Shown here: piece by piece, positions 33,701 through 44,107 of the stretch
How the letters are laid out: each line of letters begins with the position of its first letter
Numbering within the stretch: the first letter of the stretch is position 1
Source: Amoebophrya sp. A120
Taxonomy: Eukaryota > Sar > Dinophyceae > Syndiniales > Amoebophryaceae
Reading direction: 5' to 3'
Assembly (NCBI GenBank): GCA_905178155.1
Contig: CAJINV010000001.1
Span: 2,011,904 to 2,075,903, forward strand
Length of the DNA stretch: 64,000 nucleotides
Notes under the pieces: generated by a model
What the model was told of the DNA's origin: nothing
Database searches by the model: none
Seen by the model: only the letters and a program-made list of their open reading frames with translations
Translations under genes and position numbers: made by a program

Positions 33701-36700
33701 CAGCATGGGATTGCGGCGGGCGAGGAGTAAGCTTTCCGATTTTCTGTCGCCTTGCTCGCTTTCTTGTTCGGTTCTTGCGCCTGGGCTGTGCAGTTGCTGC
33801 AGACGCGCTACGCCAATGATTACGCGTATGCATCTTGTTACACGGAAGCAACTTGCGCTGTTTGTTCTACGGAAATAAAGGGCGCACGCCTGTCGCACAA
33901 GGACGAGCAGCAGACGCAGCGCACAAAGCTTCCGACGCGTTTTTGTTTTCCATTCCTAGTCATCAGCTACTCGCGCTCGCTAAAATTATTCCGAGCGATC
34001 GGGCGTCAAATGTCTGGACTTATGAAAGGGCCGCTAATTCGGTTCTATAGAGTATATGAGTCAGCTTTATTTTGTAATGCACTTCTTTATTGATGTTGTG
34101 CATGTACTACTGGTACGAAATTTTTGCCATCCATATGGTCGTGTCATGGATGTCGAAAGTGCCAGACGCTCACTCTCGTCTCTTTGAGAGTTCCAAGACC
34201 AATCCAACACGTGAGTCTTTGACGGATCCGCCATGTTGTGCTGGCCGCCAGGGTTCCCTAGGAAACTACTGGAAACTACTGCACCACTTGACGGCGCGCC
34301 AGGCGTTGCTGAAGAGGAAGATGATCCCGACGCTGCGTGCGAAGGTTGTGGGTCTCGGGCTGTGAGAATCACAATATAGAATTATGACTACTTCGATATA
34401 ATCATAAATATGTTTCAAAGGGCAGGAGCTACGGAAAAATGAAAATCACAATCAGAACAAATATATTCTTGGCCGCGGCACAAGCGAAAACTAAAAGCAC
34501 AACATGATCGATCAAACGGAAAACTCTTCTTCTCCGAATAAAGAGGGACCACAGCAGCTTCAGATCAGAACCGACAGACACTCGGCAATCACAAAATCCC
34601 ATACGAACTGCTGGCCTAACAGGCAGCTTTCTCTGGCTATGTACTCGGCGTCGCGCCTCTGTCTTCTACTCTTTCGACGTGTCACATCGTCTCAAAACTA
34701 AACAGTAAGTATGTACCTTGGAGTGGTCCCGCCAGCTGTAGTTCAACATTATCTCGCGCTGCAATAGAAGACTGGCGGCCACTTGAGCTAGCCCGCGACA
34801 CTGGTGTAGCAACTGCGGACGAGGTGGTTGGTTTCTTTTCCAGAGCGCTACTACTAGTAGATGTAGAAGAACCGGCATTATCACGAGAAAAAAGTGTTAC
34901 AGTTACTGTTACACATTTGCTGGAGTTTCTGCATCACAAATTTTCTCTGTGTGGCAGAGAAAAGTTGTAATGCGAAGATCGCAAGGGAAAACAGGAAGGA
35001 AACGAGGCTCCCAAGCATTTCCTGCATGAGAAAGGTTGTCTGTGTTGCCGGTCTTGCAACACAATGTGTAAACTGTAACACTTTTTTCTTGCGATAGGCA
35101 TCACCAGAACCACCACCACCTCCAACATCAAGATCAGCGGGCTCATGATCTTGGTTAGCACCACCACCTCCACCATCAAGATCAGCGGGCTCATCTTGGT
35201 TAGCACCGTTGGCTTCGTCCACCGTGCCTTGCAAGCTTTCCACGAGGCTGACGAAGTTGTAATTCTTTTTGTCTTCGCCTTCCTCTGTAGCTGTCTTGTG
35301 TTCTTCGACATCGCTTTCGCCATCGCCATCGCCCGCCTGCTCGGTAGTACTTTCCTCGTCGTCAAACTTGAAGTCGTTTTCCTCGTCTAGATCCTCGTTC
35401 TATCCGCTGCAAACATGTCTGGGTCGTGGTCTGGAAACCTCATTATTGCTGGTCTTACATTTTTTATTTCTGTAGCATCTTCTGCATTCATTTTCATCCA
35501 TGGCCAACAAAGAAAAATCGCAGCAGCTGCCTTTGTCATACAAAAACGCACAAGGAGGTTCTCATGCGGACTGGGTATCTATTTGTTTCTATGCATATGC
35601 GGGAGCGTTCCGGAAAAAACTTGTCAAAGAACTTGGCTGCCGCGTTCGAAGTTTGTTCTTTCTGTGCTTATTTGTACCTTTGCACATATAATCTTCCACA
35701 GTTCAGGATCGCAACTTTTTCATTTTTCCTGACCCAGACACTACAGTTGCATCTGATAACCCCGCCGTGCTCTTCGCAACGACGCTTTCGATCTTCGTAG
35801 TGACTTTCGTCAGCACGTTCCCTCCGCGTGTATGCATTGCAAAAGTATCGCACTAGTACAACTAGTAGAAATTGCGTCACAAATTTGGTCAGCATGAAAA
35901 AGCGCGGCACAGAGGTTGTAGGAGCTCTGTCATGCGCGATTGCGATTAGTACAACGAGCGCGATGCTTTTGCAGTGCATATCCTGCGATGAACGACAACT
36001 TCGGCAGACTTCGCATGAGATTGTGGAAGAAATGTTGGAGCCAGTTGTGGGCAAACACATGCTCATGGAGGCCGGTGACGACATTTTCCACAACAGAGGG
36101 AATCAAGTGCAAAAGTGTCTGGGTCTGGAAGATTGCCAGGTTTGTCATGCATATTTTGAATGGCCCATGATGTCTGTGACGCATCCCCTAGCATCACAGA
36201 TCTTTAGAGGACTTTGCGTTGCCTCTACCGCATGAGAAATGCCGTCTCCGCGTAGCACAAACTGCACTCCTCTTGCTGGTCATGCAATACAATTTTTATC
36301 AGAATCGAAAAAGAAAAACAGAATCACAAGTTCCACCAACCTTCCAGACCCAGACATATTTGCAATCCATAGAGGGAATCATGACCCGAAAGACCTGCTC
36401 GATCTGGTCTTCGACGAGTTTTCGGATCTTTTTATTTTCCCCAATGGCGACCAGAGCGGAATCGAGGATCGCGGGAAGCATTGTATCGCATGTAAAAACG
36501 TCGACGTCCCAACAGCATCGCTGTCACGCAAATCAGCGCGCTGAAAATGTTTCTCAACATGCGGAGCCCCATGTTGCGAAGCATTCTCTGATCAAGTTTT
36601 GGACTTTGTCATGCTCCAAGCAGCACGATGCGCGAGATCTGTGACCACGCTGCTGAAGAACTAGCTCAAACAGGACTACGCTACGAGTCCAGACTTGTCA

Positions 36701-38465
36701 TGCGAAACAGCCAAAACTTGTGGATTTGTCTAGCCGATTCCCGCCCATCTTGACTTCTATGACGTCGTGGGGACGTTTTTACATAGGATAGATTAAGGCT
36801 ACCGCGGGGCCCGTGGCCTCGCTAACGTTGAACAAGGCGAACACCAAGTCTCCGACGATTTGCACGATCAAGAAGAGCGTGGCGTGGTAGTACAGCATCG
36901 AGAAGACCTTGGCCGTTCCTTGCGCAATCTTTCGCCGGATCATCCGCATGCTGTTCTTGAAGGTGCGGAGCAGCGTGCTCTTCAAGTCCCGTAGCACGTT
37001 CGTGCCGCTGCGTATCACCACACGTACGTTCTCGCCAAACTGTTTGGCTAACGCTACCATTTCGGTCGTGGCTTCCAGCGCTTGTTCCCCTAATTCCCCT
37101 ACGTAACCCTTTATGGAATCCATGCCGTCCAATATAACGTCGAACGTTCCTTCCATGGCTTCCGCGGTTGCGTGGGCCGCGTGCCCCACCGCGTTTGCAT
37201 ATGCACCACAAATAAAAATATGTTCTACACGGAGTCAGTAGATCGCGTCTGGAGAATAAATAATGGCGTAGCACAACGTTTTTTACCACATACCTGGTTG
37301 TCATCTGCAATCGTACGAGCGTGGTGACGTAGTTGGCTTCGCGCACAGCCAGGTACTTCTATTGGCTCGAGGAAGAGGACAAAGAGAAAGATAAAGCAGC
37401 AGACGAGGACAAATGGTGTACGAAAACAAGTAGGCGCAAGAACTTTTCTCACACTCTCTTATCCTGAGTAAAAACGTACCCACACCAGAGTCAGGATGGG
37501 GATTTTGCAACACAAACCTAGGAGCTTTGTGAGTCACGCATCACAAGTTGCAGTCCGTAGTGTAGTGCAGGTTCGCAAGGCCAGCTGCATCAGAAATCCA
37601 TCTGCTCATCCTGTTTACAGCATTACAAATAACACGACTAGAAATGTTTCTCATGGGGACCCGCATTACAAACGTTTCTGTGGATGCAAATCTGCATTAC
37701 AACTCTGGGGTGGGTACGTTTTTACTCAGGATACTCTCTGTGAGGGACGCAGCAATGAATATTATCAACGTGGATGCTTGCACATTCGATAACAAAGTAA
37801 GTAGAAGTATAGTTGATGCAGCAGCCTGCCAGCTGTGTGCGCTATATCATGGCGGCACCGAAGAAAATTGGTGCGTGCACATGAATTAGAATTTGAATTA
37901 GAAAGGATTTGGATTTCTATATTATAAATGTTTGTATTTTCTATGCTGGTACTTCTATTTTTGGGTTCGGTTTTTCTTTTTTATTTGCTCCGCCTATAAT
38001 TATCATCCAGATCAGCTCTACTCCCCGCTGCAATAATATTAAGTATTTGTGATGAGATAACACCGCACCTTGGCCCGCACTGGCCGTTCTTCTTGCCGCA
38101 GCGCGCGCTGCGTTGGCCGCAGCGGCGGCTCGCTGCTTTATCCTGAGCAAAAACGTCCCCACCCCAGAGTTGTCATGAAGATCTGCAAGCACAAGAGCAT
38201 TTGTAATGCACATCCCCATGAGAGGCATTTCCCATCGTGTTTTGTAACTTGTAATGCTGTGAACAGGATAAGGAGATGGATTTGTTATGCGGATTCCAAT
38301 GCTAAACTGCATTACACTACAGCCTGCAACTTGTCATGCGTCGCTCCCAAAACTTTAAGGTTTCTGTTGCAAAATTCCCATCTTGACTCTGGTGTGGGGA
38401 CATTTTTACTCAGGATATGCTTCGCGGCCAAAAAAAACGCGCGCGGGTCCTTGACCACTTTCCAA
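27791..38465 (-). CDS. Locus A: large multi-exon membrane/coiled-coil protein of unknown function, paralog of locus B
   Basis: I do not recognise the family. From 5' to 3' on the minus strand, the solid exons are as follows. About 37210-36789: a helical region ending FSMLYYHATLFLIVQIVGDLVF. 36486-36372: LPAILDSALVAIGENKKI. 36105-35981 and 35828-35722: NVLTKVTTKIESVV. 35393-35093 and 34885-34728: acidic, Gly/Ser-rich. 34357-34137: THVLDWSWNS. 32100-31535: KTAAVGLVSMIGKSPGIV, KKIASMAHDIVSNVGSMVGG and ALVVDNVPGLGTALGLMLPE. 31305 downward: VLHRAILEFF. About 30733-30250: Glu/Lys/Ser-rich coil. About 29750-27791: GISRLLNAALLMIPGVRQSP, FLAGLLPGLVFGFF, then a long soluble tail. Almost every segment has a counterpart in locus B in the same order. 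Several hydrophobic segments imply a membrane protein. Exons upstream of 37294 (hydrophobic, 37825-37294, and 38465-38069) are open in more than one frame, so the 5' end is unresolved; it may join locus C. Confidence 0.65.
31306..31534. mobile_element. Introner, family 2, in locus A
   Basis: This 229-bp element begins TTATGGATTGCAAATATGTC and ends GGACATATTCGCCATGCGTA. The target duplication CACC lies at 31302-31305 and 31535-31538. Excision gives GLQM-VLHRAILEF, matching the uninterrupted paralog segment in locus B. Confidence 0.85.
32395..32830. repeat. Tandem hairpin repeat, ~66-72-bp unit, about six copies
   Basis: Each unit reads GCTAACC-TCCCTTTGCATTTC-AAAAAGGGAGG-CTAGCCCGGTCC and so contains a stem formed by CCTCCCTTT and AAAGGGAGG. 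The copies are diverged from each other and followed by a conserved GGGCAAAAATTTC spacer. Confidence 0.85.
32960..33480. repeat. Ladder of perfect inverted repeats
   Basis: Consecutive stems include CCTAACCGAGGTTTTC/GAAAACCTCGGTTAGG, CCTAACCAAGGTTTTC/GAAAACCTTGGTTAGG, GGCCGCCTTGG with AATGTGGC/GCCACATT, and GGCGGTCAGG/CCTCACCGCCC. They are linked by GGAAAAAA runs. Both nested and side-by-side pairing are possible over about 500 bases. Confidence 0.85.
33560..33960. repeat. Two diverged direct copies of a ~200-bp unit
   Basis: Blocks such as GTTGC(G/T)GCAGA(T/C)GC(A/G)CTA, followed by CGACTTGCG or CAACTTGCG and then TTGT(C/T)C(G/T)(A/-)CGGAAA, occur near 33580 and again near 33795. This is the third repeat type inside the oversized introner; no protein is supported. 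Confidence 0.5.
34886..35092. mobile_element. Introner, family 8, in locus A
   Basis: The ends are GAAAAAAGTGTTACAGTTAC and AACTGTAACACTTTTTTCTTG. The element is about 207 bp; the target duplication is short (about TCG). Excision joins GDAYR-DNAGSST in frame. Confidence 0.8.
35831..35980. mobile_element. Introner, family 1, in locus A
   Basis: The ends are TATGCATTGCAAAAGTATCG and GCGATGCTTTTGCAGTGCATA, about 150 bp apart. The exon join SFIAG-GNVLTKVT aligns with locus B, which has no intron there. Confidence 0.85.
36106..36370. mobile_element. Introner, family 2, with an 11-bp target duplication, in locus A
   Basis: This 265-bp element has inner ends AGTGTCTGGGTCTGGAAG and CTTCCAGACCCAGACATATT. 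AGAGGGAATCA is present on both sides (36095-36105 and 36371-36381). Excision restores RVMIPS-VVENVV, matching EIIPTVVQDL of locus B. Confidence 0.9.
36487..36788. mobile_element. Introner, family 3, in locus A
   Basis: The ends are CGCATGTAAAAACGTCGACG and GTCGTGGGGACGTTTTTACA. The element is about 300 bp with a short target duplication. Excision joins VALM-LPAILDS, matching VAVVLPAVLKT in locus B. Confidence 0.8.
37460..37733. mobile_element. Introner, family 3, in the 5' part of locus A
   Basis: This 274-bp element has ends TATCCTGAGTAAAAACGT and ACGTTTTTACTCAGGATA. The target duplication CTCTCT lies at 37454-37459 and 37734-37739. Confidence 0.9.
38139..38417. mobile_element. Introner, family 3, next to the array
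   Basis: This 279-bp element has ends TATCCTGAGCAAAAACGT and ACATTTTTACTCAGGATA. The target duplication TGCTT lies at 38134-38138 and 38418-38422. It lies between the array edge and the next putative exon of locus A. Confidence 0.9.
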
Positions 38466-38474
38466 GATATGGGA

Positions 38475-41290
38475 TTCTATCCCACAGAAAAAGACCGACA
38501 GGTCATATTTGTAATGCAAAAATAAATACACAGGAAAATCTGTCATGGGCGAGGCCATAACATCCTGTTTAGGGCATGCAATACAGATTTTTTTGTCTAT
38601 TTATTTTTGCATTACAAATATGACCTGTCGGTCTTTTTCTGGGGGATAGATTCGCAAACGTTCTTGTTACACTCTCGACTGTTACATAAGAACCACTCCC
38701 CGCGACTGCGTCGCGGGGCAAGCATTGTATTTGTTCTTCCCGTCGGCTGTGGAAGAAAATGAAAAAAGGGCATCACTTCCGCACCGGAAAAGGAGTGAGA
38801 TCTCACTTTTGAAAAAATCTCACTTTCGGGTGGCCCAAAGCTGAGACTTCTCAGAAAGTGAGATCATCTCGATGAGCTCTCACTTTTTTCAAAATCTCAC
38901 ATGGCGGCCCAGAAGTGCGATGTCTCAGAAAGTGAGATCTCAGCGAGATGATCGCACTTTTTTCAAAGTCTCACCGTTTGGCCCTCCCGGAAAAGTGATT
39001 CGGACAGTGAGACTTCTTAGAAAGTAAGATCTCACTGAGAGCTCGCTTTATTTTTCAGAGTGAGACTCGCTGAGATCTCATCGAGAAGATCTTACTTCTT
39101 TCACTTTTTTTCCCAATTCTTTACCTTTCCATCGCCACACTGCTGCGGCGTAGCGGTTTCCCGTCGAGTAGCTGTGTCGGACGCGGCCGAAGGCCCGAGA
39201 GCGAAAATCTCCCCCCAGTGAGACCAGCGAAAATTTTTCGCCGAGCTATTCTATTGGGAGGCTCCGAGCCATGAAAAGAAACAGACCTAGGCGTCGCGAT
39301 ATTAACGAAAATAGAACAGAGCACGTCTGATCGAGCAGCGCCTTCTTTTGAAAAAGCAACCGAGTGGCTTTTGGGCTTTGCGCTCGAAAAAAAAGGTGAT
39401 GGCGCAGCAGAAAAAGCTACAAAGCTTCTGAAGAATACCTTCTGAAGGTTTATCCTAAAGCCTACGCGTTGGCTTTCAGAGAAAGCGGCGTTTTCAATCG
39501 GGCAAACAGATTCGCGCGCAACAAAAGCAGCACATTTTGCTGGACCTTCTGAAGATTCTTCAGAAGCTCCACCTTCAGAAGAATTCAAAAACCAAAACCT
39601 TCTGAAGGTGTGCTGCTTTTACTTTTTTGATTTTTTTCAAAGTGCGACAATTTTGAAAAAACCTTCAGAAGATTTTGAGTCTTCTGAAGGTATTTTTGGT
39701 TGTCCTGATTTTTGGCCATTTTCTACGAGAAAAAAAGCGGCAGTCTTCTGAAGGTTTGCGACGTTGCTATATCGCGCAGACCTTCAGAAGACTGCCTACC
39801 TTCTGAAGGTTTAAAAAAGTCGTTTTTTAGTCTTCTGAAGCTTTTTTTGTCAAAAAATCGAGAAAATTCTTCAGAAGGTGAAAAAAAACCTTCAGAAGCC
39901 AAAAAAAACGCGCGCGGGTCCTTGACAACTTTCCACATCCCCGCGAGGCCGGGAACTGCAAGCACCGCTGCCGGGGCTGAAGCCGGCAGTGCTGACATGC
40001 ACAAACCCATCGGAAGACCATCGGGGACCGCGACCGGCCATCGGAAGCCCATCGGAAGCAGAAAGGTAAAGCAGCAGACCACGAGGACAAATGGTGTACT
40101 GGCGGCACGACGGGCCACAGACGACGCCCTGAGGTCCCATCAAGATTCTGGAAAGATCACCTCCGACACTCCAGGGGGAGGGGTCGGAACGATTCGGAGC
40201 GCCCGCCCCTGTGTAGCCCCTGCGACAACTTGCAGACGAACGGGAAGCAAAGAGCGCTCGCGTAACGCGCGTTACACGATGGTATGGTGGATGTGAGAAA
40301 GGGCCAGACGCCCCACGGGCGGTGCCGCAGGTGCTAGCTTGCTGGGAGTGACGAATAACCACGCCCAACAAGGGCGAGCGAGTGGTCGCGCGGTTGTAAA
40401 AACCCTGGCGCGACGCGGAACAATCTGGGGCCCGGCAATGGACGGAATTGCATGCCCCCGTCCGCAGGGTCCATCCCGCTTCCATGGGCCAGATATAAGT
40501 ACCCGACCGATCCCGAGGGCAACCCCAGGTCGGAAATGGTCCAGCAAAAGACGGCGCACTAGCCCCAAAGCGAGTTTTTTTCTTTTTGATTCAAAAACGA
40601 ACCCGCTGAATTTCCTAAATCAAAGAAAACACGCGCGGCCAAAAAAAACGCGCGCGGGTCCTTGGCAACTTTCCAAGATATGGCATGACTTGGAAAGACC
40701 CCCCCTCCCGCGTCGGAAACTCCCCTCGTTGCGGAACTAGAACCCACGGGCTAGAATTTCGAGCGTTTCAAACATATTGAATCCCAATCGTCGCGCGGTG
40801 TTGCGAACCACAAAAATCAGGCACGGCCTACGCACGACACTGCACGCACCTTGCAGGCAGTGTGGCAGAGCGTTCCTCTCGGCGGTGTGGCGCGCGCAGT
40901 AACGCGCTGCAATCAGAAGGGTCACAATCGCAAAAAATTTTCCGGAGTGGGATAGTTTTTATCCGGGTTCGTTGATAATTCAGCGAGGCCTCGCTCCGGA
41001 AGAACGAGAAGCCGAGTATATTTACTTTTTGAAATTCAGGAGTGAGATTTTATTTCCAGGAGTGAATATTCACTGAAATTTCACTCGGTTTCTCGTCCCG
41101 CAACGAGAAATCGAGTGAAAATTCAGCGAATTTTCACTTTTTGAAGGGATCACGAATTTTCCGGGATTGAGAATTCTTCTTAGCGAATTCTCGCTCCGGA
41201 AAAACTTCGCTCCCGGAGTGAAAATTTTCAAAAAGTGAAAATTCACTGAATTTTCACTCGATTCTGAGTTCCGGAACTGGGCCTCGTTCC
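38475..41290 (+). repeat. Array unit, copy 1 (left arm of palindrome 1)
   Basis: Sub-blocks in order follow. 38475-38790: AT-rich hairpins with GACCTGTCGGTC. 38790-39120: GTGAGATCTCAC-type short palindromes. 39400-39900: about sixteen CTTCAGAAG/CTTCTGAAG sites. 39900-40670: GC-rich module, bounded on each side by CGCGCGCGGGTCCTTG. 40730-40930: unique GC-rich block. 40930-41290: GAGTGAAAATTCACTGAATT palindromes. It is the mirror image of 41291 onward, with an axis between 41290 and 41291. Confidence 0.95.
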
Positions 41291-44107
41291 GGAACGAGGC
41301 CCAGTTCCGGAACTCAGAATCGAGTGAAAATTCAGTGAATTTTCACTTTTTGAAAATTTTCACTCCGGGAGCGAAGTTTTTCCGGAGCGAGAATTCGCTA
41401 AGAAGAATTCTCAATCCCGGAAAATTCGTGATCCCTTCAAAAAGTGAAAATTCGCTGAATTTTCACTCGATTTCTCGTTGCGGGACGAGAAACCGAGTGA
41501 AATTTCAGTGAATATTCACTCCTGGAAATAAAATCTCACTCCTGAATTTCAAAAAGTAAATATACTCGGCTTCTCGTTCTTCCGGAGCGAGGCCTCGCTG
41601 AATTATCAACGAACCCGGATAAAAACTATCCCACTCCGGAAAATTTTTTGCGATTGTGACCCTTCTGATTGCAGCGCGTTACTGCGCGCGCCACACCGCC
41701 GAGAGGAACGCTCTGCCACACTGCCTGCAAGGTGCGTGCAGTGTCGTGCGTAGGCCGTGCCTGATTTTTGTGGTTCGCAACACCGCGCGACGATTGGGAT
41801 TCAATATGTTTGAAACGCTCGAAATTCTAGCCCGTGGGTTCTAGTTCCGCAACGAGGGGAGTTTCCGACGCGGGAGGGGGGGTCTTTCCAAGTCATGCCA
41901 TATCTTGGAAAGTTGCCAAGGACCCGCGCGCGTTTTTTTTGGCCGCGCGTGTTTTCTTTGATTTAGGAAATTCAGCGGGTTCGTTTTTGAATCAAAAAGA
42001 AAAAAACTCGCTTTGGGGCTAGTGCGCCGTCTTTTGCTGGACCATTTCCGACCTGGGGTTGCCCTCGGGATCGGTCGGGTACTTATATCTGGCCCATGGA
42101 AGCGGGATGGACCCTGCGGACGGGGGCATGCAATTCCGTCCATTGCCGGGCCCCAGATTGTTCCGCGTCGCGCCAGGGTTTTTACAACCGCGCGACCACT
42201 CGCTCGCCCTTGTTGGGCGTGGTTATTCGTCACTCCCAGCAAGCTAGCACCTGCGGCACCGCCCGTGGGGCGTCTGGCCCTTTCTCACATCCACCATACC
42301 ATCGTGTAACGCGCGTTACGCGAGCGCTCTTTGCTTCCCGTTCGTCTGCAAGTTGTCGCAGGGGCTACACAGGGGCGGGCGCTCCGAATCGTTCCGACCC
42401 CTCCCCCTGGAGTGTCGGAGGTGATCTTTCCAGAATCTTGATGGGACCTCAGGGCGTCGTCTGTGGCCCGTCGTGCCGCCAGTACACCATTTGTCCTCGT
42501 GGTCTGCTGCTTTACCTTTCTGCTTCCGATGGGCTTCCGATGGCCGGTCGCGGTCCCCGATGGTCTTCCGATGGGTTTGTGCATGTCAGCACTGCCGGCT
42601 TCAGCCCCGGCAGCGGTGCTTGCAGTTCCCGGCCTCGCGGGGATGTGGAAAGTTGTCAAGGACCCGCGCGCGTTTTTTTTGGCTTCTGAAGGTTTTTTTT
42701 CACCTTCTGAAGAATTTTCTCGATTTTTTGACAAAAAAAGCTTCAGAAGACTAAAAAACGACTTTTTTAAACCTTCAGAAGGTAGGCAGTCTTCTGAAGG
42801 TCTGCGCGATATAGCAACGTCGCAAACCTTCAGAAGACTGCCGCTTTTTTTCTCGTAGAAAATGGCCAAAAATCAGGACAACCAAAAACACCTTCAGAAG
42901 ACTCAAAATCTTCTGAAGGTTTTTTCAAAATTGTCGCACTTTGAAAAAAATCAAAAAAGTAAAAGCAGCACACCTTCAGAAGGTTTTGGTTTTTGAACCT
43001 TCTGAAGGTGGAGCTTCTGAAGAATCTTCAGAAGGTCCAGCAAAATGTGCTGCTTTTGTTGCGCGCGAATCTGTTTGCCCGATTGAAAACGCCGCTTTCT
43101 CTGAAAGCCAACGCGTAGGCTTTAGGATAAACCTTCAGAAGGTATTCTTCAGAAGCTTTGTAGCTTTTTCTGCTGCGCCATCACCTTTTTTTTCGAGCGC
43201 AAAGCCCAAAAGCCACTCGGTTGCTTTTTCAAAAGAAGGCGCTGCTCGATCAGACGTGCTCTGTTCTATTTTCGTTAATATCGCGACGCCTAGGTCTGTT
43301 TCTTTTCATGGCTCGGAGCCTCCCAATAGAATAGCTCGGCGAAAAATTTTCGCTGGTCTCACTGGGGGGAGATTTTCGCTCTCGGGCCTTCGGCCGCGTC
43401 CGACACAGCTACTCGACGGGAAACCGCTACGCCGCAGCAGTGTGGCGATGGAAAGGTAAAGAATTGGGAAAAAAAGTGAAAGAAGTAAGATCTTCTCGAT
43501 GAGATCTCAGCGAGTCTCACTCTGAAAAATAAAGCGAGCTCTCAGTGAGATCTTACTTTCTAAGAAGTCTCACTGTCCGAATCACTTTTCCGGGAGGGCC
43601 AAACGGTGAGACTTTGAAAAAAGTGCGATCATCTCGCTGAGATCTCACTTTCTGAGACATCGCACTTCTGGGCCGCCATGTGAGATTTTGAAAAAAGTGA
43701 GAGCTCATCGAGATGATCTCACTTTCTGAGAAGTCTCAGCTTTGGGCCACCCGAAAGTGAGATTTTTTCAAAAGTGAGATCTCACTCCTTTTCCGGTGCG
43801 GAAGTGATGCCCTTTTTTCATTTTCTTCCACAGCCGACGGGAAGAACAAATACAATGCTTGCCCCGCGACGCAGTCGCGGGGAGTGGTTCTTATGTAACA
43901 GTCGAGAGTGTAACAAGAACGTTTGCGAATCTATCCCCCAGAAAAAGACCGACAGGTCATATTTGTAATGCAAAATAAATAGACAAAAAAATCTGTATTG
44001 CATGCCCTAAACAGGATGTTATGGCCTCGCCCATGACAGATTTTCCTGTGTATTTATTTTTGCATTACAAATATGACCTGTCGGTCTTTTTCTGTGGGAT
44101 AGAATCG
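41291..44107 (-). repeat. Array unit, copy 2 (inverted)
   Basis: This is the reverse complement of copy 1 with very few differences. One is a GGTTC/AGAATTC indel near 39585; another is a TATTTTT/TGTTTTT change near 39691. Coordinates mirror as x and 82581-x, shifted by one after the indel. The differences show that the two arms are real, separate sequence and not a single read folded by the assembler, unless they are base-call errors. Confidence 0.93.
43982..44049. repeat. Asymmetric spacer of palindrome 2
   Basis: A loop of about 68 bp separates the two arms that pair copies 2 and 3. It reads through CATGCCCTAAACAGGATG and is flanked by GCATTACAAATATGACC on one side and its complement on the other. 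The same spacer occurs once, inverted, at about 38522-38595 at the left edge of copy 1. Confidence 0.85.

Larger units (their letters stand above)
32101..34136. mobile_element. Oversized introner (~2 kb), family-1-like ends, carrying hairpin repeats
   Basis: The left end (TGCAAAAGTTGTACCGCACT then CGTAGTAC) and the right end (GTACTACTGGTACGAAATTT then TTGCC) are inverted relatives of the family 1 ends. The coding sequence on both sides joins in frame as STSMT-PVVFAGMSLTQL. The roughly 2-kb interior is not coding and consists of the three repeat blocks listed separately. The target duplication is imperfect (GGTGT versus GGTCGTGT). Confidence 0.7.

Noticed and set aside
38790-39120. Operator-like GAGATCTC palindromes
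   Set aside because: They look like binding sites but occur by the dozen in a repeat array with no adjacent start site, so they are treated as repeat structure.
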